In this document: piece by piece, positions 36,175 to 44,670 of the stretch
How positions within the stretch are numbered: the first letter of the stretch is position 1
How the letters are laid out: every line of letters starts with the position of its first letter
Assembly (NCBI RefSeq): GCF_907164905.1
Contig: NZ_CAJRAF010000001.1
Coordinates: 1,337,001 to 1,401,000, forward strand
DNA length: 64,000 nucleotides
Direction of reading: 5' to 3'
Origin: Dyadobacter sp. CECT 9275
Lineage (GTDB): Bacteria; Bacteroidota; Bacteroidia; Cytophagales; Spirosomataceae
Program-made: the position numbers and the translations under genes
The notes under the pieces: model-generated
What the model saw: only the letters and a program-made list of their open reading frames with translations
Told to the model about the DNA's origin: nothing
Databases searched by the model: none

Positions 36175-36608
36175 TTTTTAATTGTGAATTTTTAAAAGGT
36201 CAGAATTTGTGAAAGTCAGAGGTCAGAAGTGGTAGTATTGACTAAATTGGCAGATTGGCGTCTGTAAGCTACCGTCCATCGCCTGAGCTTCGGCGCGTAA
36301 AGTTAGGGTTGGACCGGGAGTTTTTGGTATTTTTTCTGATAAATGTTTGGAATAATAAAGTTAGAATTGTTCGACAAGGTAATGGGCAATCCGACGCGGA
36401 ACAATCAAGGAACTGTTAATACTGCAAAGCATAAACTTTGAAGTGAAGGAAGGCCCGAAAACCCGGCCGCGACCTCAGATAACCTTGTTTGATAAGTATT
36501 CTGCTGCTACCTTGCCGTTCGAATCGGTAACCGTGGCGAAATAATTTAAGAATTTGCTTATTTTTTTGAATTTACCCGCGGTTGTTACCAGCCACGGGTA
36601 AACTTTTT
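36175..36608. other. Intergenic region between divergent fumC and thioesterase genes
   Basis: This 434-base gap has no convincing gene. A GC-rich patch at about 36450-36475 has a short ggcc...ggcc self-complementarity without a T-run. It otherwise looks like promoter and leader sequence for both flanking genes. I cannot assign an RNA here. Confidence 0.35.
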
Positions 36609-37001
36609 ATGATGGATAGTCTGGAGGAAAAAATCGAAAGGTCGGAAACAAGAGTTTTTAAAACTGTTTTTCCCAACAATACCAATCACTACGACACGCT
36701 CTTTGGGGGCACTGCCTTGTCCATGATGGATGAGGTTGCATTTATAGCTGCCACACGTTTTTCGCGCCTGCGTTGTGTAACGGTATCTTCTGATCGTATT
36801 GATTTTACGCACCCCATACCTGCCGGGAGTATTATTGAACTGGTAGGCAGAGTAGAGCATGTAGGAAATACAAGCATGAAAGTACGTGTTGATATTTATG
36901 TGGAGCAAATGTATCATGAAGGAAGGGAAAAGGCAGTTTCAGGGCTCTTTACCTTTGTTGCACTGGATGAACAGCACCAGCCTACACGTATTGCCAGGTA
37001 A
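36609..37001 (+). CDS. Acyl-CoA thioesterase, hotdog fold (YciA-type)
   Basis: A 130-residue single hotdog-domain protein. The family opening VFKTVFPNNTNHYDTLFGGTALSMMDEVAFIAA (about 14-46) carries the conserved HYDTLFGG turn and the catalytic-type Asp in MMDEVA. The central DRIDFTHPIPAGSIIELVGRVEHVG strand pair follows. It hydrolyses acyl-CoA to free acid and CoA in the cytoplasm. The ATG at 36609 (or 36612) fits better than the upstream TTG at 36582. Chain-length preference is unknown. Confidence 0.85.
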   Translation: MMDSLEEKIERSETRVFKTVFPNNTNHYDTLFGGTALSMMDEVAFIAATRFSRLRCVTVSSDRIDFTHPIPAGSIIELVGRVEHVGNTSMKVRVDIYVEQMYHEGREKAVSGLFTFVALDEQHQPTRIAR

Positions 37002-37601
37002 TCTGCGATGAAAGTCAGCAGCGTAGCGGGACTTGTGCTTTTCGGCTACCGTATACAAAGCTGGTGCGTATGGGCAGCGAAAGTAATATTTGGACGAGAT
37101 AGGCATTGACTTATACTAAGATTCTTATCTGGACACAATCTTTTTTACAACCTCTGGATTTAGAATATGAGGTACTTTCCCTATTAATCAGTATTGAATC
37201 TTCAAAAGCAGAGGGCAATTGTCGGTTCTCCCGTTTCTTTCACTGTGTATGAACGTACGGAGAAATAGCAGTGTAATTTATTGACTATAAAGTTTTTGTA
37301 ATTTACACTTTTACAAGATCCGGCCACCGCCGTTCAAAGTCGGCGTATTGGATTTATTCATAAAAGCGGCAGCTTACTGCTGGATTATCAGGAGTTGCCG
37401 TTTGATAACTTCTCTGATTTGTTTTTAGAATCGTGGGTAACTTGCAGAATTGTTAGGATATTTGCACATTCTCCCTTAGCAATTAAGGTAATAAAAAATA
37501 TGATTAAAGTTAGTTTTAAATGTCACTGTCTGCATACTTATTTAACAGACTGCGACCAATAGTTTGGAGTTACTCATATTAACAATACTAAATTCCGCTT
37601 G
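37002..37601. other. 600-base region without a recognisable gene
   Basis: Between the thioesterase and the carbamoyltransferase. One frame at about 37300-37560 is open for roughly 80 codons but has no usable start and no family I recognise, so it is not called. The stretch is A/T-rich, especially at 37480-37600, and probably carries the promoter of the four-gene cluster. No tRNA-like fold or clear hairpin with a T-run was seen. Confidence 0.35.
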
Positions 37602-39464
37602 ATGAAGATTTTAGGTATTTCGGCCTTTTACCACGATTCCGCAGCTGCACTTATTGATAATGGAGAAATCGTTGCAGCCGCCCAGGAGGAGCGGTTTACA
37701 CGGAAAAAACATGATCCCGGTTTTCCATCCCATGCAGTTGAGTTTTGTCTGGAATATGGAGGGTTAACGATTAATGATCTGGATGCAATCGTATTTTATG
37801 ATAAGCCACTTTTAAAGTTTGAAAGGCTTCTTGAGACATACTATGCTTTTGCGCCTAAGGGTGTAAGGTCTTTTCTGACTGCGATGCCTGTTTGGATCAA
37901 AGAGAAAATGTTTCTTAAGCGGCTTATCAATGAAGAGCTTGAAAAACTCGGCTACGATAAGAAGAAAAAGGTTAAAATGCTTTTTCCTGAGCACCATCTG
38001 TCACATGCGGCAAGTGCTTACTATCCTTCTCCTTTCGAAAAATCGGCTATTCTGACCATCGACGGGGTAGGTGAATGGGCTACGGCTTCCATTTGTCTGG
38101 GTGAAGGAAAGGATATAAGTATCCTCAAGGAACTCAGGTTTCCGCATTCCTTGGGGTTGTTGTACTCTGCTTTTACTTACTTTTTAGGCTTCCGTGTCAA
38201 TTCAGGTGAATACAAACTGATGGGATTGGCACCTTATGGAAATCCGTCCTCCCCCGATATAAAAAAATATGAAGACATTATCCTGAAAGAACTTGTTGAT
38301 CTGAAGGAAGATGGTTCTGTCTGGCTCAATCAGGAATATTTTGACTATGCCACAGGCCTGAAAATGGTGAATGAGGAGAAATGGGAGGCCCTGTTCGGAT
38401 TTAAAACAAGAAAACCCGAAGATTCCCTTGAAGCCATTCATTGTAATCTGGGGCTTGCCATTCAGAATATTACCGAGGAAGCGGTTTTAAGGATGGCCCG
38501 TGAAGCCAAAAAGATCACCGGCGCCGACTACCTGTGTATGGCAGGAGGGGTGGCGTTAAACTGTGTGTCAAACGGAAAGCTTCAGAAGGCTGGTATTTTT
38601 AAAGACATATTTATTCAGCCTGCTGCCGGAGATGCCGGAGGAGCCCTGGGAGCAGCGCAGGCAGCGTATCATATCTTCTTTGGGCAGGAGCGTAAGGTAA
38701 CCTGGAAAGCAGATGCCATGCGCGGATCGTACCTCGGTCCCACCTTCTCCGATCTGGATGTTGAACTGACGGCAAAAAAATATAAAGCAGTGTACACTCA
38801 CTACGATAATTTCGTCACGCTATCTGATGAGGCTGCGAAACTGTTAGCGGAGGGAAATGTAGTAGGATGGGTGCAAGGGCGCATGGAGTTCGGGCCAAGG
38901 GCGTTGGGAGGCAGGAGTATACTGGGAGATCCGAGAAATGCCGAAATGCAAAAGAAGCTTAATCTGAAAATCAAGTACCGCGAATCCTTCAGGCCGTTTG
39001 CGCCCTCTGTGATGGCGGAGCACTGTTCGGATTACTTCGATTATGATGGTATTTCGCCTTATATGTTACTTGTACATCCAGTTGCCGTCGAAAGACGTAA
39101 ACCGGTTCCGGAAAATTATGATTCACTGGATTTAAGGGAAAAACTCTATTTCCAGCGATCGGATCTGCCTTCCATTACGCATATAGATTATTCCGCTCGT
39201 ATTCAGACGGTACATCAGGATACAAACCCCAAGTACTGGGAGCTTATCAACGCCTTTAAAAAATTAACGGGTTATGCTGTAATCGTAAATACAAGTTTTA
39301 ACGTACGTGGAGAACCGATTGTGAATACTCCCAATGACGCCTACCGTTGTTTCATGCGTACCGAAATGGATTATCTGGTTGTGGGTAACTATATTTTTGA
39401 CAAGAAAAAACAACCGGAATGGATGGAAAAGGATAATTGGAAAGAAGAGTTTGTCCTCGATTAA
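37602..39464 (+). CDS. Carbamoyltransferase, NodU/CmcH/TobZ/SxtI family
   Basis: A 620-residue O-carbamoyltransferase. The Kae1-like N-terminal domain opens ILGISAFYHDSAAALI and includes the metal-binding HHLSHAASAY near 128-137 and TIDGVGEWATAS near 150. The YrdC-like C-terminal part carries RESFRPFAPSVMAE near 464-477 and NTSFNVRGEPIVNTP near 565. Such enzymes move a carbamoyl group from carbamoyl phosphate, via carbamoyl-AMP, onto a hydroxyl of a sugar or natural product. It heads a tight cluster with a membrane SGNH hydrolase, a DUF5989-like protein and an SxtJ-like protein. The acceptor is unknown. Confidence 0.92.
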   Translation: MKILGISAFYHDSAAALIDNGEIVAAAQEERFTRKKHDPGFPSHAVEFCLEYGGLTINDLDAIVFYDKPLLKFERLLETYYAFAPKGVRSFLTAMPVWIKEKMFLKRLINEELEKLGYDKKKKVKMLFPEHHLSHAASAYYPSPFEKSAILTIDGVGEWATASICLGEGKDISILKELRFPHSLGLLYSAFTYFLGFRVNSGEYKLMGLAPYGNPSSPDIKKYEDIILKELVDLKEDGSVWLNQEYFDYATGLKMVNEEKWEALFGFKTRKPEDSLEAIHCNLGLAIQNITEEAVLRMAREAKKITGADYLCMAGGVALNCVSNGKLQKAGIFKDIFIQPAAGDAGGALGAAQAAYHIFFGQERKVTWKADAMRGSYLGPTFSDLDVELTAKKYKAVYTHYDNFVTLSDEAAKLLAEGNVVGWVQGRMEFGPRALGGRSILGDPRNAEMQKKLNLKIKYRESFRPFAPSVMAEHCSDYFDYDGISPYMLLVHPVAVERRKPVPENYDSLDLREKLYFQRSDLPSITHIDYSARIQTVHQDTNPKYWELINAFKKLTGYAVIVNTSFNVRGEPIVNTPNDAYRCFMRTEMDYLVVGNYIFDKKKQPEWMEKDNWKEEFVLD

Positions 39465-39490
39465 AAAGAGAAATAATTAATATCCCCGTT

Positions 39491-40615
39491 ATGGCTTCTA
39501 AAATAGTAACCAGTGTAGTTAGAATTGTTTTTCTGGTTATATTCTTCCTATTCTTATTTTATCCGGATAAACTTCATATCCGGTTTGACTATCCTGATTA
39601 TCCGCGGAGTGACAACTGGTTCGTACGGCTTGCAAAACTTGCATTTTGGTTTTTGCTTATTATCGAAATTCTCAGGATTTTCTATTACGGTGTAGTCAAA
39701 GCCAAAGCGAAGGGGATATTGGCTAACCTTGTGACGATTACAATCCCGCTCATCGTTACACTGATCTTCCTGGAGATTATTTTTATGTATGTACCTCAAA
39801 GCCACGAAGGAGTGTTGTCGAAAGCATCCCAGATCTGGTGGGAGAAGTACTGGAAACCCGTCAATTCCCTTGGTTATCACGACAAGGAAGTAGAAGGAAA
39901 TAAAACGGAAAAAACAACTATTCTGGTAATTGGTGATTCTTTTGCGGCAGGTCATGGCCTTGAAGATGTGAAGGACAGGTTTTCCAATATGCTGGAGGAA
40001 AAATTCGGACATGATAAAACGCAGGTATATAACCTGGGCGTTTCCGGTGCAGATACAAGGGATGAGGCAAAAAGGTTACAAGAGTTTCCGGTGAAACCTG
40101 ACGTTATTGTGCTACAATACTTTCCCAATGACATTGAAAAAGTGGCACGGGAAAAAGGTGTGGAACTTTCAGGCGCGGAACCGTATGCGGATATTTCAGG
40201 TTTGTCGGCAAGCATTGTAAGGCGTTTTTATCTGCCTAATTTTATATACTGGCAATTGCCGCATACCGGTTTTAGTACTTTTGAGAAATTTGTTCAGACT
40301 GCCTATACCGATACAACCGTTCTGAATGCGCATCTGAGGGATATGTCACAGATGATTGCGTACCGCGATAGTACCAAAGCTAAAATGTATGCGGTTTTTG
40401 TCCCCTTCCTTTTTCAGCTTGATAAAAGTGCGGTTTATACCAAACCTGTTGAAGATTATCTGCGCAAAAATGGAGTTACTGTGGTAACCCTAACCGATGG
40501 TATTGCCAGAATCCCGGAAAAAGAAAGAGTAGTGGGCAAAAATGACGGGCATTCAAGTGCCCCCATTAATAAACTCATTGCCGACAGGCTGTATGACGTG
40601 ATGAAGAACCGTTAG
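39491..40615 (+). CDS. Membrane-anchored SGNH/GDSL-type hydrolase
   Basis: A 374-residue protein from the ATG at 39491 (MASKIVTSVVRIVF); a longer frame from 39437 overlaps the carbamoyltransferase and lengthens the N-terminus with charged residues. Three transmembrane segments occupy about 8-22, 45-65 and 78-100. An SGNH domain follows, with nucleophile Ser in VIGDSFAAGHG near 145, GVSGADTRD (Gly block), FPNDIEK (Asn block) and a C-terminal Asp-x-x-His in NDGHSSAPIN. It likely removes or transfers an ester-linked group on an envelope molecule; the active site probably faces the periplasm. It lies inside the carbamoyltransferase cluster. Confidence 0.85.
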   Translation: MASKIVTSVVRIVFLVIFFLFLFYPDKLHIRFDYPDYPRSDNWFVRLAKLAFWFLLIIEILRIFYYGVVKAKAKGILANLVTITIPLIVTLIFLEIIFMYVPQSHEGVLSKASQIWWEKYWKPVNSLGYHDKEVEGNKTEKTTILVIGDSFAAGHGLEDVKDRFSNMLEEKFGHDKTQVYNLGVSGADTRDEAKRLQEFPVKPDVIVLQYFPNDIEKVAREKGVELSGAEPYADISGLSASIVRRFYLPNFIYWQLPHTGFSTFEKFVQTAYTDTTVLNAHLRDMSQMIAYRDSTKAKMYAVFVPFLFQLDKSAVYTKPVEDYLRKNGVTVVTLTDGIARIPEKERVVGKNDGHSSAPINKLIADRLYDVMKNR

Positions 40616-40679
40616 CAGAAGGATGTATATATAAATTAGGTATTAGTACTATTTTCAATAAAAATTAAATATTAAAACA

Positions 40680-40829
40680 ATGGATTTTTTGACTGATTTA
40701 CTGGCATTCATGAAGGAGCGTAAAAAATGGTGGCTCGCACCTGTCATTCTGGTTTTACTTCTCATTGGTATCCTGATCGTAATTGGTGGAGGTTCTGCAG
40801 TAGCTCCCTTCATTTATACATTGTTTTAA
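40680..40829 (+). CDS. 49-residue DUF5989-like (SxtK-type) small membrane protein
   Basis: This short gene is easily missed. It reads MDFLTDLLAFMKERKKWW, then one transmembrane helix (LAPVILVLLLIGILIVIG), then GGSAVAPFIYTLF and stop. The FMKERKKWW-helix-GSAVAPFIYTLF pattern matches my memory of the DUF5989 family, small proteins that accompany carbamoyltransferases and resemble SxtK of saxitoxin clusters. It sits 64 bases after the SGNH gene and 75 before the SxtJ-like gene. The function of this family is unknown; a membrane-subunit role is inferred. Confidence 0.82.
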   Translation: MDFLTDLLAFMKERKKWWLAPVILVLLLIGILIVIGGGSAVAPFIYTLF

Positions 40830-40904
40830 TCCGGGAATTAACTTTAAAGATATTCAGGCCGGTTCTGAAAGTTGGAACCGGCATACCCTTTTATTCAATT
40901 GAAG

Positions 40905-41267
40905 ATGACAGAAGCAGATAAGTCCAAGGCACAGCTTGTGATTGTAACAGGGCTGGTGGTGTTGTATTTTATTTTTAAATCGAATTATTTTCTTATAGCC
41001 GCAGCCGCGGTTGGGATTGTCAGTATTGCCATTCCGGTGGCGGGTGATCTTATCGTAAAGGGCTGGTATAAGCTGGCAGAAGTCCTGGGTGCTATCAATG
41101 GAAAGATTCTTTTATCCATTGTTTTCTTTGTGGTACTGTTTCCGGTAGCGCTCTTGGCGAAGTTTGGAAAGAAAAATCCACTGGCGCTTAAAAAGGAGGA
41201 AACGGATACGGTATTCCATACCAGAAACCATAGGTACACAGCCAAGGACCTTGAACAGGTTTGGTAG
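40905..41267 (+). CDS. SxtJ-family small membrane protein
   Basis: A 120-residue membrane protein from the ATG at 40905. Hydrophobic segments lie at about 10-27, 30-48 and 66-87 (QLVIVTGLVVLYFIFKSN, YFLIAAAAVGIVSIAIPVA, KILLSIVFFVVLFPVALLA). A positively charged cytoplasmic tail ends KDLEQVW. The pattern matches the SxtJ family, named after the gene next to the sxtI carbamoyltransferase in saxitoxin clusters. Its function is not known there or here. It closes the four-gene cluster and is followed at once by a terminator. Confidence 0.8.
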   Translation: MTEADKSKAQLVIVTGLVVLYFIFKSNYFLIAAAAVGIVSIAIPVAGDLIVKGWYKLAEVLGAINGKILLSIVFFVVLFPVALLAKFGKKNPLALKKEETDTVFHTRNHRYTAKDLEQVW

Positions 41268-41295
41268 ATAAGAAATTGTTTGGAAAGAATTACCC

Positions 41296-41320
41296 AAAGG
41301 CCTTTTCAGGCCTTTTTTTT
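41296..41320. terminator. Intrinsic terminator
   Basis: The stem aaaggcc (41296-41302) / ggccttt (41309-41315) with a 6-base loop is followed by five more T residues. It ends the carbamoyltransferase cluster; the convergent Ppx/GppA gene's stop falls within it. Confidence 0.88.
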
Positions 41321-42190
41321 GCGGCATGCCCTGTCGTAGAGTAACTGGAGCATCCCGTCTTTCAGGCCAACGTCAGGAACATGAATGACTTCGGCACCCG
41401 CCCATCGCATGGCCGAAGTATAAATATCTCCCGCTGGCACAATCACATCGGCGCGGTCCGGATTGAGCTGAAGTTTATTAATCCTGTCCTGAAGCGAAAA
41501 CTGGGCTATATAGTCCCGCATGCGCTGGATCTCATCCAGGCTGGTAGAACTTTCGGTCAGTTTGGAGGACAAATCAAATAGTTTGTTGATATTTCCACCG
41601 GTACCTACCGCCTGGATCGGCTGGGTGTAATCTACATGATCATTGATCCATTCTTTGATTTTTATCCAGGAATTTTTAGATTCTTTCCCTTCCAGTAACC
41701 GCACGGAACCCAGCTTGAAAGATTTAGCAATGATCTTGCTTCGGTCCTTGTAAAGGTTAAGTTCGGTACTTCCGCCACCTACGTCTATATGGATGTACTG
41801 GCCTTCACCAAGCGACTTTACGACCACATTATTGACAAGATCCGCCTCGCGTTGTCCGTCTATGATCTGAATATGAATGCCGGTTCGCTGTTCGATATTA
41901 TCTCTTACCAGATGACCGTTTTCAGATTCACGCATCGCAGACGTAGAGCAGGCCATGTAGTCGTCCACCTCATGCAGTTCCATCAGCAACTGGTAGGCCA
42001 GCATCAGTTTGATCATCCGATCCTCACTTACAGCTGATATTTTGCCCTGGGTGAAAACATCATGGCCCAGACGTAAAGGGAAACGAACATATTCAACTTT
42101 TTTAAAACGGACAATACCCTCGTCGTTCAGTACCGACGAAATCTGCATACGTGCACCGTTTGATCCAATATCTATTGCAGCGAATTTCAA
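41306..42190 (-). CDS. Ppx/GppA-family phosphatase
   Basis: A 294-residue ASKHA-fold protein. The first phosphate-binding loop AAIDIGSNGAR is at the start, and HIDVGGGSTEL forms the second loop near 130. I chose a TTG at 42190 giving MKFAAIDIGSNG, the normal family N-terminus; the frame continues 10 codons further to another TTG but gains an atypical leader. Members degrade inorganic polyphosphate or pppGpp; at about 300 residues this is the short form without the C-terminal HD domain. Confidence 0.88.
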   Translation of the reverse strand: MKFAAIDIGSNGARMQISSVLNDEGIVRFKKVEYVRFPLRLGHDVFTQGKISAVSEDRMIKLMLAYQLLMELHEVDDYMACSTSAMRESENGHLVRDNIEQRTGIHIQIIDGQREADLVNNVVVKSLGEGQYIHIDVGGGSTELNLYKDRSKIIAKSFKLGSVRLLEGKESKNSWIKIKEWINDHVDYTQPIQAVGTGGNINKLFDLSSKLTESSTSLDEIQRMRDYIAQFSLQDRINKLQLNPDRADVIVPAGDIYTSAMRWAGAEVIHVPDVGLKDGMLQLLYDRACRKKKA

Positions 42191-42215
42191 AACTTTGATG
42201 TAAGGGAAAACAAAA

Positions 42216-42251
42216 ACCAAAAATAGAGCTTTTCAGTAAGAAAAGCTCTAT
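42216..42251 (-). terminator. Intrinsic terminator for the beta-barrel gene
   Basis: The perfect 12-base inverted repeat atagagcttttc (42223-42234) / gaaaagctctat (42240-42251), read on the minus strand, is followed by tttttggtttttg. It lies 33 bases after the stop of the upstream minus-strand gene. Confidence 0.85.
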
Positions 42252-42284
42252 GGTGGTAACTTCAATCCTGCTGCGCAGGCAGTG

Positions 42285-43877
42285 TTACATTTTTTTTCCT
42301 ATCTGGTAAAGCAGCTTGAACCGTACCCCTGGGCCTGTTTTAGCGCTGGAAGGAGATAGTGGCGTGAAATAAGTATAAAGATAACCTTCGGCCTGCAGCA
42401 CAATCGGGTGCCATGATTTTTCTATGCCAAGCGCAAAATTAAGGGAGTTGATCAATGGCATATCCGACTTTTTCTCGAACGATTTATTGAAAAAAATGAT
42501 CGGCCCCGGACTTGGCGGTATGCAGTCGAACGAATATTGCTCTTTCGCCCTGACCGTTACATTGGTTCCGGCACTTACGTAATAATCCAGGTCCTTGTTA
42601 ACACTGTTCCGAAAAGCAACTGTGAGCGGAATTTGGACCAGAGTAGGCTTAACGTTGATGTTTCGGACGTCAACCGCGAAAGGTACCTGGTCAGGATGGC
42701 TTCTTTTGAAGTCTTTTTTGTTTTTCTCACGGAATATCTTTTCAGTAAAAAAATCCATGGGTTTTACTTTGAGCCAGCTCACACCGGTAGAAATTGAGAA
42801 TTTTTTCCCAACCAGCACCTCTGCCACCACCGATTTAGCCTGGTTCTTTCCTTCAAACTGTATTCCACCGCCGAAGCGGTAAGGTGTTTTCAACGGAAGC
42901 TGCGGGATCACATTTTCAGCCTGGTTGGTCCGGTTTACTTTCTGCTCAGCTGTGGGAGCCGTGGTTGTTTTTGCTATGTTTTCACGGGAAGAAACAGCCG
43001 ATGTTTGCCCTTGAATCGCTTTTCTTACCTGTTTGGGCGAAATACGATTCAGCAGGGCGTAGTTCATGCTGTACGCAGTTCTTTCAGCGCTATTCTGCTG
43101 CACCGGCTGCCGTAAGACAAGTTGAGAACTTGCCATACGGGGCCGTTGGTAGTCTACGGTCGGGTCGGGAATACCGGTGTCTTTTTGCTCCGTTTCGGTG
43201 AGCCTGCTGCCTGAGTCAGCATTTTCGTTGCGGACGGTTTCCCTGCCCGAGGAGGTTTCACGATTGGCCACTGCATGAGAATTTTCTTTTCGCCGAATAC
43301 CTGTCTGAGAGGAAGCCACTTTGTCGGTGTTCCGGGATTCATCAGGTACTAAGTTGCCGTTTTGCAATGAAGGATTGGTTGCATTGTCTGTCAGATTTTG
43401 ACTCGGGCTAACTTCTCTTTCCGCCGCTGACTCCTTCGCTGCGAACTCGTTGTGTACGTTATTTATTTTTTTATCTATTTCATTATCAGTGATTTCTTGC
43501 TGATCTTCTCCTTTGCCTGGTGCAACCAGATAAGGTTGTGGAACAAGTTCTTTCTGCACAATATATACGGTATCTGTTTTCACTGCACCCGCAGCGGCTG
43601 GTGTATTTTGAATTACTTCGATCCGGGATTTGAGGTTTTTTACATCGGCAACCAGCTCGTTATTTTTATCAAGCTGGTTGATGTACATCAGGGAAACCAC
43701 CGTCGTTACGGCAGCGGCGGCTGCGTATCCCAGCCAACTGCTGTATTGTTGCCAAAAACCAGGAGGTGTGTGCACCTGCATGTACTGCTGCATTTTGTTC
43801 CAGTCATCCTCATGGAATTCCGGCGAAATGCTTTCTAGTTTTCGGCGTATAGTTTTTTCAAATTTATCAGTTTTCAT
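42285..43877 (-). CDS. Transmembrane protein with disordered linker and C-terminal beta-rich domain, paired with ECF sigma factor
   Basis: A 530-residue protein. It has a short charged cytoplasmic N-terminus (about 1-45), one transmembrane helix near 47-66 (WLGYAAAAAVTTVVSLMYI) and a coiled-coil-prone stretch (about 66-90). A long Gln/Asn/Ser/Thr-rich region (about 120-330) precedes a beta-rich domain (about 345-530) resembling an outer-membrane barrel-type domain. Its start overlaps the sigma gene's end by 11 bases. That coupling and the topology suggest an anti-sigma or signal-transfer role for the N-terminus. No FecR or zinc anti-sigma motif is seen, so this is inference. Confidence 0.68.
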   Translation of the reverse strand: MKTDKFEKTIRRKLESISPEFHEDDWNKMQQYMQVHTPPGFWQQYSSWLGYAAAAAVTTVVSLMYINQLDKNNELVADVKNLKSRIEVIQNTPAAAGAVKTDTVYIVQKELVPQPYLVAPGKGEDQQEITDNEIDKKINNVHNEFAAKESAAEREVSPSQNLTDNATNPSLQNGNLVPDESRNTDKVASSQTGIRRKENSHAVANRETSSGRETVRNENADSGSRLTETEQKDTGIPDPTVDYQRPRMASSQLVLRQPVQQNSAERTAYSMNYALLNRISPKQVRKAIQGQTSAVSSRENIAKTTTAPTAEQKVNRTNQAENVIPQLPLKTPYRFGGGIQFEGKNQAKSVVAEVLVGKKFSISTGVSWLKVKPMDFFTEKIFREKNKKDFKRSHPDQVPFAVDVRNINVKPTLVQIPLTVAFRNSVNKDLDYYVSAGTNVTVRAKEQYSFDCIPPSPGPIIFFNKSFEKKSDMPLINSLNFALGIEKSWHPIVLQAEGYLYTYFTPLSPSSAKTGPGVRFKLLYQIGKKM

Positions 43878-44481
43878 TGCCTTTGAAAGTCTTTACACCC
43901 CAATCACTTGGGAAGAGATGTGGGTAATTTTGTTTGATCAAATGTTGTAACCGGGCTCTTGCTCTCACATAATGTGATCTTACCGTTGCTTCATTGATCT
44001 CTAGAATATCTGCTATTTCTCTATGGTTATAGCCATCCACAACATATAGCAGAAACACGTTTTTATAAACCGGCTTGATACCTTGTATCAACTGAAGAAT
44101 CTCTTCCGCGGTAATCTGCCCAACGATATCGTCATCAAACCGAGGGTATGGAGCATCCTCAAGGGATACCATATCTTCACTGTGTTTCTTATGCTTCCGG
44201 TAATAACTAATGGCTGTGTTGACCATGATCGTCCGCAGCCAGGCTTTAAAGGGATGCGCAGAATCATATTTATCCAGATTGTTGAATACCTTCAGAAATC
44301 CTTCGTTCAGTACCTCTTCGGCTTCCTCGGTTGTTGAGGTATAACGCAGGCAGATACTTTTGGAATAACCAAAATACTGTTTGTATAATAGCCTTTGAGC
44401 CTGGTTGTTACCGGCCATGCAGGCGGACACGATCGATTTGAAATCGTTCTCATCAAATGATATTTTTCTTCCAAATAGCAA
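43867..44481 (-). CDS. ECF RNA polymerase sigma factor
   Basis: A 204-residue sigma-70 family protein. Region 2 is YKQYFGYSKSICLRYTSTTEEAEEVLNEGFLKVFNNLDKYD (about 32-73), with the adjoining FKAWLRTIMVNTAISYYRKHKK. Region 4 is GYNHREIADILEINEATVRSHYVRARARLQHL (about 147-178), a clear HTH. The first usable start is a TTG at 44481; no ATG gives a full region 2. It is translationally coupled to the transmembrane/barrel protein downstream, so the two probably form a signalling pair. Confidence 0.87.
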   Translation of the reverse strand: MLFGRKISFDENDFKSIVSACMAGNNQAQRLLYKQYFGYSKSICLRYTSTTEEAEEVLNEGFLKVFNNLDKYDSAHPFKAWLRTIMVNTAISYYRKHKKHSEDMVSLEDAPYPRFDDDIVGQITAEEILQLIQGIKPVYKNVFLLYVVDGYNHREIADILEINEATVRSHYVRARARLQHLIKQNYPHLFPSDWGVKTFKGNEN

Positions 44482-44670
44482 AGTTAGGGTATCAAGTTGT
44501 CAGGGATTCGGTTTCTTATCTACCTTTTACGCCATTTACAATGACTATGTTGCAGCTGTCCTGAAAATAAATTTATCAAAAAAAACGGACAAAACTGCAA
44601 CACCGGAAAAGCAGGCGGCGTAATGGCTTTCAAAAGGTTTTTAATACACATCACACAAAACAAACTGACA

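Noticed and set aside
36440..36480. GC-rich patch with ggcc repeats, considered as an ncRNA or terminator
   Set aside because: Self-complementarity is only four bases and no T-run follows.
37300..37560. About 80-codon open frame in the 600-base gap before the carbamoyltransferase
   Set aside because: No ATG, GTG or TTG start in a usable position, no family resemblance, and A/T-rich flanks. It could be a remnant but cannot be supported.
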